From a virus, in IMG/VR virus record IMGVR_UViG_3300017598_000697, positions 1 through 23,279 of that record: DNA of 23,279 nt; one strand, 5' to 3'. This document shows, in pieces, positions 6,820 through 13,320 of this stretch. The position numbers were made by a program, and so were the translations under genes. Under the pieces are notes generated by a model that was given only the letters and a program-made list of their open reading frames with translations, made no database searches and was not told the DNA's origin. Numbering within the stretch: position 1 is the stretch's first letter; each line of letters opens with the position of its first letter.

Positions 6820-7124
6820 TACTTTACCTTTTTAACAAAATCATACGAATAGCAACCCATACCAAGCGGATATTTGATACTGTTAATCTCATTTAATCCA
6901 AAACAAAATCTGCTGGTATAAGGTATAAAAGGCAAAATTGAAACATCATATTGCAACCAACTTTTAGGACACTCCGTTTTATCTATCAAGTCATAGCAAA
7001 TACTTGTTACTTTATTTTCTAAATTATTATCCTTAATAGTCTCTTTAGCCACATTTCTAGCCAAAGGGCTACAACCACTAAAGATAATTATCATAAATAA
7101 AAATGTAAATAAAACTAACTTCAT
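6819..7124 (-). CDS. Small lipoprotein, possible outer-membrane spanin
   Basis: A 101-residue protein with a lipoprotein signal: Met-Lys-Leu-Val-Leu-Phe followed by hydrophobic residues and Ile-Phe-Ser-Gly-Cys-Ser, with the lipidated Cys at about residue 18. I chose the ATG at 7122-7124, two bases past the upstream stop with GGAAAAG at 7 nt, over an ATG five codons earlier, because it gives a compact signal peptide. The mature part has five further cysteines and is probably disulphide-bonded in the periplasm. A lipoprotein next to a single-pass membrane protein and the endolysin suggests a two-component spanin that fuses inner and outer membranes at lysis; the Cys-rich mature part is unusual for that role. 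Confidence 0.6.
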   Translation of the reverse strand: MKLVLFTFLFMIIIFSGCSPLARNVAKETIKDNNLENKVTSICYDLIDKTECPKSWLQYDVSILPFIPYTSRFCFGLNEINSIKYPLGMGCYSYDFVKKVK

Positions 7125-7125
7125 C

Positions 7126-7407
7126 TTAAACTTTTCCATAACGAACTAAACAAGCTGTAGATGCAACTAAAGTTATTGCATATCTTCCAACAATGTTTTT
7201 TTTCTTTAAACATTTAATAAACACTTTTGTAGAACACTTTTTATCATGCTTTTTACAACAATCACCTATGTAAATCTTTCTCATCATAGGTATATAAAAT
7301 CTACCTAAATACCATTGATACCAATATTCAGGAAACTTAGTACAATGATCTATTTCTTTATCATCATTTTCTTCTTTAACATAATCAAGAGGCTCTAAAG
7401 TTTGCAT
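7126..7407 (-). CDS. Phospholipase A2-like small protein
   Basis: A 93-residue protein with Gly-Asp-Cys-Cys-Lys-Lys-His-Asp-Lys-Lys-Cys at about residues 48-58. This resembles the phospholipase A2 active-site helix, Cys-Cys-x2-His-Asp-x-Cys, with one extra residue before the last Cys. His54 and Asp55 would be the catalytic dyad. Upstream segments His-Cys-Thr-Lys-Phe-Pro and Tyr-Ile-Pro could be the calcium-loop region, but the usual Gly-rich loop is not clear. A hydrophobic stretch precedes the C-terminus. It lies just upstream of the lipoprotein and other lysis genes, so a membrane-lipid activity in lysis or infection would make sense. Activity is inferred from the motif and position. Confidence 0.55.
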   Translation of the reverse strand: MQTLEPLDYVKEENDDKEIDHCTKFPEYWYQWYLGRFYIPMMRKIYIGDCCKKHDKKCSTKVFIKCLKKKNIVGRYAITLVASTACLVRYGKV

Positions 7408-7424
7408 ATCTACACCTTATTATT

Positions 7425-7880
7425 TTAAATAACTATCGCTTGAAGTTCTTCAACTGTTCTAGCTTCATCTTTAATATATGCTCTTGTATCATCTTCATAA
7501 GATTCACCTTGAGCTTCCATATGAACTTTTTTACCAATAGATACTAGTAAATCATCTCTTTTAGCTACATCTAACTCACCATTAACAGGAGTACATAACA
7601 TATCTACATAAGGTGTAATTCCACCATTTAAAGATGCGAAGTATTCATCTTTTTTTCTATTAAAATTACCAGCACTAACATTTGAATATGGCTCTTTTTG
7701 TATTGCTTCTTGAGCATTTACATAGTTTTTTAAAGCTAGTAACTTCTTAGCTCTTAAAGCCTCTATATCAATCGTAGGGTTATTTTTACTGTCTGCTAGT
7801 TTTTGTGCTTCTTCTTCACTTTTACAGTTAGCCAAAACTGCATTATTATTTAATACTTGTTTTCCATTTACTACAAACAT
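7425..7880 (-). CDS. Hypothetical tail-associated protein
   Basis: A 151-residue soluble protein directly downstream of the Kelch-like gene, with a strong ribosome binding site (AAAGGAG). The N-terminus is beta-like (Met-Phe-Val-Val-Asn-Gly-Lys-Gln-Val), then a helix beginning Ile-Glu-Ala-Leu-Arg-Ala-Lys-Lys, and a Glu-Pro-Tyr segment. Small genes in this position often encode tail-fibre chaperones or baseplate accessories, but I do not recognise the family and the role is a guess from location. Confidence 0.55.
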   Translation of the reverse strand: MFVVNGKQVLNNNAVLANCKSEEEAQKLADSKNNPTIDIEALRAKKLLALKNYVNAQEAIQKEPYSNVSAGNFNRKKDEYFASLNGGITPYVDMLCTPVNGELDVAKRDDLLVSIGKKVHMEAQGESYEDDTRAYIKDEARTVEELQAIVI

Positions 7881-7881
7881 T

Positions 7882-8919
7882 TTAACTCTCCTTTGTCACA
7901 TTATAAAAATGTGGTACTTTTAAATCTGTACACTTAACTCTATCTGTGTAGTTTGTTTCATAACCCTCGCAATGACCGCCAAAAGTAAATATCTTGTCTT
8001 GAAATATGACTTCTGTTTCTTTTTCTACATAACCGCCAAATCTTTTATTACCAGCACCTAGATAGGCTATTTGTTTAACTTTTGTATCTATGTTATAAAC
8101 TGTAAAATATTTGTCTATTTGTGGTCGTACATACAACTTATTTTCATATAGTAATAAGCTACATAAAGGCGAGGTACTAGTAGCATGAGGCATTTTAAAT
8201 AATAAACTTGTTACATGTGTTGTTACATTATATGTTCTTACATCGCTTGAAGCATTACCTAATAAATATATTAAGCCGTCTTTATATGCACCTTGACAAC
8301 GAGCAACTGCTCCAACTAAAGGCGGTAAATCAATAATAGTATTGGTTGAATGAGTATATTGTTTTATTGTAGTAGTACCACCTTGCATGATATAAATATG
8401 ATCACCATTGCTGTCCTCAACATGAAACCTTGAGCCACTATCTTGAACATTACCTGTCATTGAATCGGATGACCACGAGTCATTGCCTATATCATAGATA
8501 CGTCTTTCATTTGTACGGTGAACACTGGTATTATGGAAGCCAAGATAGTAGATTTTGCCGTTTCTAACAATACCATGTGTATAATCCAGCCTCTCACTTG
8601 CGTATTCCTGCAATTGAGTAAATATTTTAGTATTTAAGTTAAAAGAGTAAAATTCTTCTGCACTACCATTTAAAATATAAAAAACTCCGTTTTCTTTATC
8701 AAAAGCAAATGAAGTTGTATCAGTCATTGTAACTGGTATAGCTTTATCAAGTACAGCAGTAGCTCCATACATATAACCATTGGAAGGATTAGTATCATTG
8801 TTATAATTATATCCGCCAGCATCTTTAATGAATGGAAAGGTCTTAATCCCATCCGCCATTGTTGCTGAAAGTTGTTCTGCACTATTGTTGCCACTTTTAA
8901 AATCTTCTAAAAAACTCAT
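7882..8919 (-). CDS. Kelch-like beta-propeller, probable receptor-binding protein
   Basis: A 345-residue protein. The ATG at 8917-8919 overlaps the tail-fibre stop (TAATG) with GGAG upstream; a TTG five codons earlier is the longer alternative. After a leader of about 65 residues, at least five blade-like repeats follow a pattern of gene-product strands ending in Ile-Tyr-Tyr-Leu-Gly, Ile-Tyr-Ile-Met-Gln-Gly, Ile-Tyr-Leu-Leu-Gly or Phe-Thr-Phe-Gly-Gly, then Tyr-Asn/Asp-Ile and a Trp or aliphatic strand. This is the layout of a Kelch/galactose-oxidase-type propeller. Directly following the tail-fibre gene, it is a good candidate for the tip that contacts the host surface. No enzymatic residues are evident. 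Confidence 0.65.
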   Translation of the reverse strand: MSFLEDFKSGNNSAEQLSATMADGIKTFPFIKDAGGYNYNNDTNPSNGYMYGATAVLDKAIPVTMTDTTSFAFDKENGVFYILNGSAEEFYSFNLNTKIFTQLQEYASERLDYTHGIVRNGKIYYLGFHNTSVHRTNERRIYDIGNDSWSSDSMTGNVQDSGSRFHVEDSNGDHIYIMQGGTTTIKQYTHSTNTIIDLPPLVGAVARCQGAYKDGLIYLLGNASSDVRTYNVTTHVTSLLFKMPHATSTSPLCSLLLYENKLYVRPQIDKYFTVYNIDTKVKQIAYLGAGNKRFGGYVEKETEVIFQDKIFTFGGHCEGYETNYTDRVKCTDLKVPHFYNVTKES

Positions 8920-10889
8920 TATATTAATCTCCAATCATTATTTATAAACTTTAAAACTACACTAGCATTATCAGTTTTAAGACCGCTATCTTCAGCTAAA
9001 GCCATAATAGTTTGAGCATTTCTTCCAATGATTAAGTTATTAGTTGAAAAGCTTGTAGCTACATCTAAGATTCTAACTTTTGTATCTGCTGGTGGTGTAG
9101 CTGGTAAAGTTAAAGTAAAAGCTCCAGCACTTGTATCGCATAAAACTAAGTCATTAGCTAAAGCTGTATAGTTAGCTGTTTTTACATCTGTTGTATTAAA
9201 CTTTGTATCTGTATCTGTCTTATCAGCTTTTAAATCAAATGCTGTTTGTTGAGCTGTAGAGATTGGCTTTAATTCATCTGATGTATTATCTACATTTTCT
9301 AAACCTACATCTGTTTTTGTGAGTGTTATTGCACCAGTTCTCCCATTAACACTTGATACATCTGAATTAATTACATCAAACGTTTGTATAGTTGCATCTG
9401 TATAAGTAATTGTATAAGTATCAATGTTTCCACTTGTAGCTGTTTTTGTTATACCAGATATACCAACACCCTGATCACCTTTTTCACCTTTTCCAAATGG
9501 TGAACCTGCAGACCAATCCGCATCTGCATCACTTAATTTAAAATATATTTTAGATTCATCTAATGCTAAAAAAGAAAAACCTTTTTGTTGGCTATCATAA
9601 AGACCCCTATCAGCTAATGCTCCAACTGAATTAACTTGAAATGCATCACCTTTATCACCTTTATCACCCTTTGGAATACTTATAAGCCATACTCCAGTAT
9701 TTACATCATAAGTTACCTTTACACTTTGCCCAGCATCTAATGTTTGAGCCTCTGCTGTTAATGCTGTTAACTCATCACGATATGCTTTTGCTTCACCTGC
9801 TTTGTCTGATGCTATAGCTGCATTATCTGCTGATGCTAAGATTTGCACCATGTTTGTTGAGATATTTGTTAGCTCTGTAAGTTTTGCGAATACTGCATCA
9901 ATGTTTAATTTATTATCATTTACTGCGTTAATATTAAATTCATTATCTGCTACTGCATTAACATTAGCTACATTATCCGCTACTAATTCTACTTGTGTTT
10001 TGTATGTAGGCTCTGCTACAACTTCTACTTTTGCTTTGTATGTAGCATTTGCTACTGTATTAATTAAGTTTGGACCACCAACTTTAATATCATCATAAAT
10101 TGCTATCAATCCAGTTAGTTGTGTATGGATTTCTTGCATTTTAGTTAAGTTTGTATATAAACTTTGCCCTGCTCCAGTTAATTTTTCTTTGTCATCATAA
10201 AGATATTGAATTTCATCTGTTTTACTAGCTAGAGCTATGATTGAGCCGATATCATTTCCTAATGCTATGATATCCCCTGCTCTATTAGCTAAAGTCTGTA
10301 ACGCAGATGTAGTCTTTGCCCAAAAATAAGCTGGATTTGTCTCAAGGGACGAGCCACTATAAGCTTGTAGTTGAATGCGGTCTATATTTGATGCGTTTCC
10401 ATCAACATCTCTAATTCTTATTAATGTTGGTAGGCTTGAGAGTGTATCGTTTATAACATCTATCTCTGTATTTAATACATGAAGTTGTGGATCTGATTCA
10501 GCATCATTGTAAGCTGCTATTCCAGTTATTAATCTGTTGTAGATTGAGGCATAAGAACTCAACTCTTCAACTACTGGATTTTGATTTTCATCTAACACAG
10601 TAAAGTCTATTTGAAAAGATGCACCAGTATTTAATGTTACAGTTAAACCTTTATATGTCACCTCTGTTGATAAACTAGTATTATTTAAAGATAAATCTAT
10701 ATCTAGTTTACGATTTCCTAAATAATTACTTTTAATTAAATCAGCAGATATCAAACCCATATCAAGGTCTGATATCTCTTTCATGATATCTACAATATCT
10801 TCACTAAATAAAGCAGTTGCTTTTTCAATAGTTGGTAATTTTTCATACAGTTCATTTTGTTTTTCAATAAAACCTATTTCTTCTTCCAT
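8919..10889 (-). CDS. Tail fibre protein with collagen-like segments
   Basis: A 656-residue trimeric tail-fibre-type protein. The N-terminal region (to about 270) is helical and beta mixed and probably attaches to the virion. Residues about 303-331 carry three 10-residue repeats of the Asp-Asn-x2-Asn-Ile-Asn-Ala-Val type. Short collagen-like Gly-x-y runs occur at about 407-415 (Lys-Gly-Asp-Lys-Gly-Asp) and 467-475 (Lys-Gly-Glu-Lys-Gly-Asp). Val-Asn-Gly-Arg-Thr-Gly-Ala-Ile and Gly-Leu-Glu-Asn-Val-Asp-Asn-Thr-Ser-Asp at about 514-538 are classic phage fibre repeats. The C-terminal domain is beta-rich. Its ATG overlaps the upstream stop (TAATG) with GGAGAG upstream. Confidence 0.85.
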   Translation of the reverse strand: MEEEIGFIEKQNELYEKLPTIEKATALFSEDIVDIMKEISDLDMGLISADLIKSNYLGNRKLDIDLSLNNTSLSTEVTYKGLTVTLNTGASFQIDFTVLDENQNPVVEELSSYASIYNRLITGIAAYNDAESDPQLHVLNTEIDVINDTLSSLPTLIRIRDVDGNASNIDRIQLQAYSGSSLETNPAYFWAKTTSALQTLANRAGDIIALGNDIGSIIALASKTDEIQYLYDDKEKLTGAGQSLYTNLTKMQEIHTQLTGLIAIYDDIKVGGPNLINTVANATYKAKVEVVAEPTYKTQVELVADNVANVNAVADNEFNINAVNDNKLNIDAVFAKLTELTNISTNMVQILASADNAAIASDKAGEAKAYRDELTALTAEAQTLDAGQSVKVTYDVNTGVWLISIPKGDKGDKGDAFQVNSVGALADRGLYDSQQKGFSFLALDESKIYFKLSDADADWSAGSPFGKGEKGDQGVGISGITKTATSGNIDTYTITYTDATIQTFDVINSDVSSVNGRTGAITLTKTDVGLENVDNTSDELKPISTAQQTAFDLKADKTDTDTKFNTTDVKTANYTALANDLVLCDTSAGAFTLTLPATPPADTKVRILDVATSFSTNNLIIGRNAQTIMALAEDSGLKTDNASVVLKFINNDWRLI

Positions 10890-11434
10890 TACTGCTCTCC
10901 TATGATTGTTGCTAGATGTTTATCAAAAATTTTCATATCTTGATTTTCAACTTTACCATCCGCATACAGAATAAAATATTCAATTATCTTTTTTTGATTT
11001 TGAGGAATTAAGTTTTCATCACCAAAAAGATATTTTTCTAAATTTTCTATAAGTATTTTGTTTATATTACTTTTTGTATTAGTTGAGTTTAAGCTGATAA
11101 AGTCTTTCATATATGCTGGTGTTTTGATAAGTGTTTTTATAAAGTTTATATCACTTGTTCCAATAGGGATATATAACTTTTTAGGCTTGATAGTTTCGTC
11201 GACGAAAGTCATTATATAAAAAATATCTAATGGTGATTTTTCTGTTTCAAATAAAACTATTTCAAAATTACCATTAGCATCTGTTGTCGCTTTTAGACTT
11301 GTAGGTACTATCTGCCCATCATCTTCAAACATGTTTATTTCATTATCATATTTGTTACACAATACAAAAGTTAACTCTTTTTCTGCATAACCATTTGATA
11401 CTATTGTGCTAATGTTTCCAGTTATCTTTCTCAT
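10889..11434 (-). CDS. Tail fibre-associated structural protein (first gene of tail operon)
   Basis: A 181-residue protein that opens the tail operon. Residues 1-110 alternate as beta strands around Thr-Asp-Ala-Asn-Gly-Asn-Phe-Glu-Ile, the opening seen in phage fibre-network or tail-fibre attachment proteins. The C-terminal 70 residues are helical. It is coupled to the long tail fibre by TAATG. The only poor feature is the lack of a clear ribosome binding site before the ATG. The promoter-like 42-bp repeat is only 5 bp upstream, so the mRNA leader would be short. The dispersed palindrome (11194-11207) encodes Phe-Val-Asp-Glu near residues 76-80. Confidence 0.55.
   Translation of the reverse strand: MRKITGNISTIVSNGYAEKELTFVLCNKYDNEINMFEDDGQIVPTSLKATTDANGNFEIVLFETEKSPLDIFYIMTFVDETIKPKKLYIPIGTSDINFIKTLIKTPAYMKDFISLNSTNTKSNINKILIENLEKYLFGDENLIPQNQKKIIEYFILYADGKVENQDMKIFDKHLATIIGEQ
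11194..11207. repeat. Dispersed palindrome, copy 2
   Basis: A perfect 14-bp palindrome TTTCGTCGACGAAA inside the first tail-operon gene, encoding Phe-Val-Asp-Glu. It lies about 280 bp from the iterons. Confidence 0.8.
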
Positions 11435-11438
11435 GAGG

Positions 11439-11480
11439 CAATTTTAAAACTTTTTATGATTATAAAAAAGGGGGGTAGTT
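11439..11480 (-). promoter_or_regulatory. 42-bp conserved promoter-like repeat, tail operon copy
   Basis: On the minus strand this reads AACTACCCCCC then TTTTTTATAATC and ATAAAAA, ending TTTAAAATTG. It contains a perfect TATAAT (plus-strand 11459-11464), about 25 bp before the first tail gene. It matches 19023-19064, upstream of the capsid operon, at 40 of 42 positions. The region where a -35 box would fall reaches into iteron 1, so initiator binding could affect tail transcription. No standard -35 is present, which would suit a phage activator or altered polymerase specificity; the factor is not identified. Confidence 0.65.
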
Positions 11481-11483
11481 GTT

Positions 11484-11591
11484 TTTCCTATAGTGAGGAC
11501 TTTATTATATATATTTCCCATATTGAGGACTAAAAAAGATTTATTTCTTATACTGAGGACAAAAAGGCTTTATTTTTCCCATATTGAGGTC
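11484..11591 (+). repeat. Iteron array 1, four units
   Basis: Four 17-bp iterons in the same direction: TTTCCTATAGTGAGGAC (11484-11500), TTTCCCATATTGAGGAC (11514-11530), TTTCTTATACTGAGGAC (11544-11560) and TTTCCCATATTGAGGTC (11575-11591). Start-to-start spacing is 30, 30 and 31 bp, close to three helical turns, so bound initiator molecules would lie on the same face of the DNA. They are inverted relative to array 2. Confidence 0.88.
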
Positions 11592-11597
11592 TTTTTT

Positions 11598-11749
11598 GTC
11601 CTCGCTATAGGAAATTATAGACTATATTCTCTGTTTTTTATACTTAAGTCCTCATATTAAGAAATCTATCCTCGTTGTAGGAAATAAAGTCCTCGTTGTG
11701 GGAAGCATGAAGTCCTCGCTATAGGAAATAAAGTCCTCGCTATAGGAAA
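11598..11749 (-). repeat. Iteron array 2, six units in opposite orientation
   Basis: Six units read GTCCTCGCTATAGGAAA or a close variant: 11598-11614, 11648-11664 (GTCCTCATATTAAGAAA), 11668-11684 (ATCCTCGTTGTAGGAAA), 11689-11705, 11712-11728 and 11733-11749. The first is followed by an AT-rich gap and the other five are spaced 20, 21, 23 and 21 bp apart, about two helical turns. The same word occurs in opposite orientation in array 1, and twice in the repB promoter. Confidence 0.88.
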
Positions 11750-11815
11750 TAAAACCCTTGTATGCTCTTAGAACACGAGTCTACTGAGTCTTTTAACTCT
11801 TAAGTATGTACTCTC

Positions 11816-12829
11816 TTAAGTACTAAATAAAGTATTTTGTTCTTTTTTTCTTGAAAAATCCCTATATTTTCCACTCTGTGATTTATATTCATCTATCTCT
11901 TCACTAGAGTAACCATATTTATGTGTCATCATCCCTCTATATAAACTCTCTAAAGATTCTAACTCATCTTCTATAATTAATTTTTTTACTTTAACTTTAT
12001 AATGATTAACTTTTTCTATTTTAGTTTTTGTATGTTCAACAACCCATTCTACAAACTCATCTATCCTAACACTTGGTATTCTACACTTAGAAACTACTTT
12101 CTCTAAATCTTTACACCATGAAAAAACAAATGATTTATGTGTTTTATCAAATGAACAAATTATCTCTTCACCAGTAAGTTTTGATATTTCATTAATACCA
12201 CGGTCTATCCCCTCTTTCATTTTAGATATATGTTTATGATTAGTTCCAAATTTATCATTTAACTCTTGAAGTGTCTTTTTTACTGTACCTAAACTTTTAT
12301 CTATTTTATTAGGCATAGAATAGTATCTTAAATACATTTCATATATTTTATATCCATACTTTGTTTTAAATTTTTTTGATAACGATAAGTTGATACTTGT
12401 ATAACCAGCTTGATCAATCATATAATTAATAAAACTTTCTGATATATCAATTTGTACTAAATGTTGTGTGTCTTTATATGATGTCACATCATGTAAAAAA
12501 GAAGTTAAAGCCCATCCGACTTTTTTACCATTTTTAATATCATTAAAATCTCTTAATTCAAAAGGTAATTTTAACTCTAATAAATAAGTTTTAATTCTAT
12601 CAACATAATCATTGTTTCGCTCTAAACCTAACTTTTTTCTTAGATAGGATAGTTCTAATGATATCTTACTATCTTGTCTCTCATGATATACTTGTAATAT
12701 AACATCTAATGATTTCATTGCCCCTAAAGACAATTCACCATTTTTTGCGTCTGTAATAGCATTATTTTTGCGAAGCATTTCAAAATGTTGTTCTTTTGCT
12801 TTTTCTAATGGGGTTTTTGCTTTAGCCAT
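11816..12829 (-). CDS. repB: Replication initiator protein, Rep_3 (RepB-type) family
   Basis: A 337-residue plasmid replication initiator with the two winged-helix layout of the Rep_3 family. The first domain (about 1-140) contains Leu-Arg-Lys-Lys-Leu-Gly-Leu and the Leu-Pro-Phe-Glu-Leu segment. The second holds Ile-Asn-Leu-Ser-Leu-Ser-Lys-Lys-Phe, then Tyr-Gly-Tyr-Lys-Ile-Tyr-Glu-Met-Tyr-Leu-Arg-Tyr-Tyr and a Leu-Gly-Thr-Val-Lys-Lys-Thr-Leu-Gln-Glu-Leu helix near the recognition region. These proteins bind iterons as monomers to open the origin and repress their own gene as dimers. Iterons downstream (11484-11749) and inside its promoter (12859-12895) fit both roles. Ribosome binding sequence AAGGA precedes the ATG. 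It is transcribed with the virion genes' direction and lies between ejection-type genes and tail genes, an unusual place for a plasmid replicon. The gene symbol follows the family name. Confidence 0.92.
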   Translation of the reverse strand: MAKAKTPLEKAKEQHFEMLRKNNAITDAKNGELSLGAMKSLDVILQVYHERQDSKISLELSYLRKKLGLERNNDYVDRIKTYLLELKLPFELRDFNDIKNGKKVGWALTSFLHDVTSYKDTQHLVQIDISESFINYMIDQAGYTSINLSLSKKFKTKYGYKIYEMYLRYYSMPNKIDKSLGTVKKTLQELNDKFGTNHKHISKMKEGIDRGINEISKLTGEEIICSFDKTHKSFVFSWCKDLEKVVSKCRIPSVRIDEFVEWVVEHTKTKIEKVNHYKVKVKKLIIEDELESLESLYRGMMTHKYGYSSEEIDEYKSQSGKYRDFSRKKEQNTLFST

Positions 12830-12924
12830 AAATATTCCTTAATTTGGAATTTCTATTGTACCTCAATTTAGGAAATAAGTCCTCAATATGGGAAATTTAA
12901 TATAATTTTTTTTATATGGCCTAA
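12830..12924 (-). promoter_or_regulatory. repB promoter with two iteron operators
   Basis: On the minus strand a TACAAT -10-like box (plus-strand 12855-12860) overlaps the first of two iteron copies: TACCTCAATTTAGGAAA (12859-12875) and GTCCTCAATATGGGAAA (12879-12895). Initiator bound here would cover the -10 and the presumed -35 region, giving negative autoregulation and copy-number control. This is established for Rep_3 plasmids and inferred here. The rest of the gap is AT-rich with no gene. Confidence 0.75.
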
Positions 12925-13305
12925 TTAACTAGACCATACCTTGTCATACTCATCTTGTTGTTTGTCTTGTTTTTTTGTCTCTTTATCAACTCTATTTTTT
13001 TCTAATTTAAATATATCATCTTGATACTCTTTAGTTAAAAAAGACTGATAGATTTGACCTACTGCTCCAGTAACAGCACCTACACCTTGTAAGGTTCCAG
13101 ATAAATTTTTTGAATCAAATAAGGTATCCCAGTTAAATGAATCATTTTTTGTAATATTTAAGTCATTTTCAAAAGCTTTAGGTTCATAACTTATAGTATC
13201 CCCCATAAAATTCTTATCTGGATTAATTGAAATATCATTATTAAATATAAAACTATCATTTACCCACTCCATAACTCCAGTTGTAGGGTTTTTTCTCATT
13301 GGCAT
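12925..13305 (-). CDS. Putative internal virion/ejection protein (small)
   Basis: A 126-residue protein with strong AAAAGG upstream. The middle has a Gly/Ala-rich hydrophobic helix (Leu-Gln-Gly-Val-Gly-Ala-Val-Thr-Gly-Ala-Val-Gly) followed by a long, very polar Lys/Glu/Asp/Gln-rich coiled-coil tail. This combination is typical of the small ejection protein of podoviruses (compare T7 gp14 in general layout). The identification is from composition and location after the larger membrane-active virion gene and upstream of repB. It is the last gene of the head/internal block. Confidence 0.5.
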   Translation of the reverse strand: MPMRKNPTTGVMEWVNDSFIFNNDISINPDKNFMGDTISYEPKAFENDLNITKNDSFNWDTLFDSKNLSGTLQGVGAVTGAVGQIYQSFLTKEYQDDIFKLEKNRVDKETKKQDKQQDEYDKVWSS

Positions 13306-13320
13306 TTATTATCCTTTTTA

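Larger units (their letters stand above)
11435..11815. other. Plasmid-type replication origin region (381 bp without genes)
   Basis: No gene is visible here. From left to right it holds a promoter-like repeat (11439-11480), four iterons in one direction (11484-11591), an AT-rich gap flanking the fifth and sixth units, six iterons in the opposite direction (11598-11749), and a segment with repeated TACTTAAGAG elements (about 11797-11823) just after the repB stop. Iterons next to a Rep_3 initiator gene are the standard layout of theta-type plasmid origins. No DnaA box was recognised. The 33-bp segment 11615-11647, almost pure A+T, is the best candidate for duplex opening. Confidence 0.75.

Noticed and set aside
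8919-8934. Longer start for the Kelch-like gene at a TTG.
   Set aside because: The ATG overlapping the fibre stop has the GGAG ribosome binding sequence at suitable spacing, which the TTG lacks.
11484-11749. Regular repeats could be mistaken for a CRISPR array.
   Set aside because: Units are 17 bp, occur in both orientations with uneven short spacers, and lie beside a Rep_3 initiator; no cas gene is near.
11770-11823. Possible terminator after repB, with repeated TACTTAAGAG elements and GAGT/ACTC pairs.
   Set aside because: The stems are only 4-5 bp and lack a clear U-tract; direct repeats rather than a stable hairpin.
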